Both the position numbers and the translations under genes were made by a program. From Rhea pennata (lineage: Eukaryota; Chordata; Aves; Rheiformes; Rheidae), in assembly GCF_028389875.1 (NCBI RefSeq), contig NC_084672.1, forward strand, positions 3,509,501 to 3,573,500: a stretch of DNA of 64,000 nt. Reading direction: 5' to 3'. Numbering within the stretch: the first letter of the stretch is position 1; every line of letters begins with the position of its first letter. Positions 62,501-64,000 of this stretch are shown here, in pieces. The notes under the pieces are model-generated. The model was given only the letters and a program-made list of their open reading frames with translations. It had not been told where the DNA came from and did not search any database.

Positions 62501-64000
62501 CTTTCTTCTCTGCAAGGCAAAATGTTCACAAAAACCAAGTTTCAGGTCACTCTCATAAAACTTGCAGTCAACTCAGAACAAGATAAAAAACAATCTTGTT
62601 AACATATATTAAAAGCAAGGCACCAATCAAAAGTGACACTAGCTTGCATAAATTTACCATATTTGCACCCATCTTTGACAGTATCACTTCTAGCTCCTTT
62701 GCAGTACAGTGGGGAGGAACAGCAAACTCTTCTTGCGTAATAATTGGACCTACATCAAACCTACGAAGGAGAAAGCATACAATTCTACTGGAAGAAAAGA
62801 CATAACTAACAGTGCAGAGGTGTATATTAAATACGTTAGCTCAGTTACTAATTACTGTCTTTATCTATTGAAAATGTTTAAGTTTAAATGTTAGGTTTAC
62901 AAGACAATACAGGGAACGGAAAACCAAGTTTATAGAAGCAAGCTGAGATAATCTTTATAGATACAGATATAAGAAATACTTCAGGTTATTTGTTGAGAGA
63001 TCTTCTGAACTGCAAAATGTGTATCTGAAAGAGATTTCAGATGTTCCTGAGATCTATTATCAGACAAGCATGCAACAAAGAAATGATCAAATTCTGATAA
63101 TGTGCTTTCACAGGCAGCTTTAGCCAGACTTTGTGCTAAAGTTAAAATAGATGATTTCTCCCTTGCTCCTAGACAGGCAATTTCTTACCTTACAGGTTAT
63201 AGGCAATTATAAAGTCTGTCAACTAGAGGGAAAATTATGTATTCACTCAAATACTGTATTTGTGATGAATTTCAGATGTTCAGATTAAAGTTTAGAAATG
63301 ATTTCAAATGTTTATTATTAAACAAACCCTATGCAAATATGCATCTTAAATAAACTACGAATTGTAAAAAAGTTTTTAAACAATGACCGAAGTGGTGACA
63401 ATTTAAACTCCTGAGAAGCAAAAATTAGAGTTGTTTTGAAAAGCGCATCTAACATACCTTTTTGGTTTGATTTCCATAATTGTCACCCCAGTTACTTTAT
63501 CACCGTGTAGCACTGTGTGGACTATCGGTGCAGGACCACGCCATCGTGGGAGGTAGCTGGGATGCACATTCAGCACACCACTGAATTGAAGTATTTCAGA
63601 ATTAGAATTGGAACAGTAATTAAAAAAATACATAAATGAACCCAAGGAAGAAGTTCACCTCAACTGCTACAAGTCATTCAGACTACAGTGCTGTTCCAAA
63701 GCAGTCTCATTTCACTAATGAAGCATTGAGATATCCTGTCAAGTCACTTACTATGGGAACTGCAGAATAAGGTCCTCGCTTAAGAGCCGCCCAAACGATG
63801 CCACCACACCAACATCAAACTGCCCCAGAGGTCCCGTGTGCGGCCACTCATGCGTAGGCAGCTGGAGCTCCCGGGCGCAGCTCCTTACAGGCAGGTCCCC
63901 AGGCAAGCGGGAGGGCAGGGTCACCACCTCCAACCTGGACACGAGCGGGTCCTCACCAAGCTCCCTGAGGCGGACAAGGCACTGAAGACCTGACACAGGT
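59525..64000 (-). CDS. MTFMT: Mitochondrial methionyl-tRNA formyltransferase, eight coding exons, 5' end outside the window
   Basis: Coding exons, in transcript order: from the window edge to 63752, then 63580-63458, 62760-62658, 62056-61981, 61418-61327, 60756-60675, 60092-60010 and 59725-59525 (with stop). All splice phases agree. The enzyme formylates Met-tRNA(Met) in the mitochondrial matrix using 10-formyl-tetrahydrofolate, which enables translation initiation. Visible landmarks: [12 protein letters not shown], the catalytic [15 protein letters not shown] (Asn and His of the formyltransferase site), GVTIMEIKP, and the FDVGPI aspartate position. The C-terminal tRNA-binding domain contains [19 protein letters not shown] and [15 protein letters not shown]. 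It matches human MTFMT along this length. The first part of the protein, including the mitochondrial targeting peptide and the GTDxFA-like nucleotide-fold start, lies past 64000. The sixth listed exon has two acceptors 12 bases apart. Confidence 0.96.
63752..64000 (-). promoter_or_regulatory. GC-rich start of MTFMT (CpG island edge)
   Basis: The 5'-most MTFMT exon in the window is much richer in GC and CpG than the rest of the gene. This fits a CpG-island promoter just outside the window. It overlaps coding sequence, so only the composition is seen here. Confidence 0.4.

Noticed and set aside
1-64000. CRISPR arrays, bacterial operons, phage genes or endogenous retroviral copies
   Set aside because: No spaced direct repeats, no prokaryotic gene packing, and no LTR, gag, pol or env similarity recognised. 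The only reverse transcriptase seen is the CR1 LINE.

Overview
The window is vertebrate nuclear DNA, most likely from a bird. The evidence is four multi-exon genes with GT-AG introns, several CpG islands, a 5'-truncated CR1 LINE (the dominant avian LINE), and a tailed, non-mammalian-type GnRH receptor. I see no prokaryotic, viral or CRISPR content. The gene set PARP16, CILP and MTFMT belongs to the block found on human chromosome 15q22, which is equivalent to part of chicken chromosome 10 as I recall it.

Layout. 1-16,000: no gene I can support, apart from a CR1 fragment near 9.44-10.5 kb and two AT-rich or motif-rich stretches. 16.1-17.3 kb: CpG island promoter. 17,052-21,455 (+): complete PARP16 coding sequence in six exons, with a probable poly(A) signal near 22.97 kb. 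23-27.6 kb: intergenic, with a (CGTGG)9 minisatellite. 28,277-30,590 (-): GnRH receptor coding sequence in three exons, tail-to-tail with PARP16, with a CpG island and simple repeats upstream. 36.7-37.1 kb: a degenerate telomere-like repeat with higher-order structure. 37.2-39.2 kb: CpG island with long G tracts, a TATA box and a probable non-coding first exon of CILP. 40,879-52,233 (+): CILP coding exons, from a signal-peptide exon to a 2.3-kb last exon. One expected internal exon, encoding the Mucin2_WxxW domain, could not be found. 52.6-59.3 kb: intergenic. 59,525-64,000 (-): MTFMT, eight coding exons, cut by the window edge inside the 5'-most one; it converges on CILP.

The four genes do not form a pathway. 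PARP16 is an ER tail-anchored mono-ADP-ribosyltransferase, the GnRH receptor is a reproductive-axis GPCR, CILP is a secreted cartilage matrix protein, and MTFMT formylates mitochondrial initiator Met-tRNA. Their value together is for synteny. A GnRH receptor sits between PARP16 and CILP, and CILP directly abuts MTFMT in convergent orientation, whereas in human several genes separate them.

All exon models come from reading splice sites and comparing with remembered human family sequences; no alignment was run. I found no clear case of a wholly new biological system. The most useful leads are the missing CILP exon, an upstream ORF whose stop codon ends exactly at the CILP exon 1 donor, tandem acceptors in MTFMT, the 22-hexamer telomere-like higher-order repeat, and the unannotated GC-rich region upstream of the GnRH receptor.
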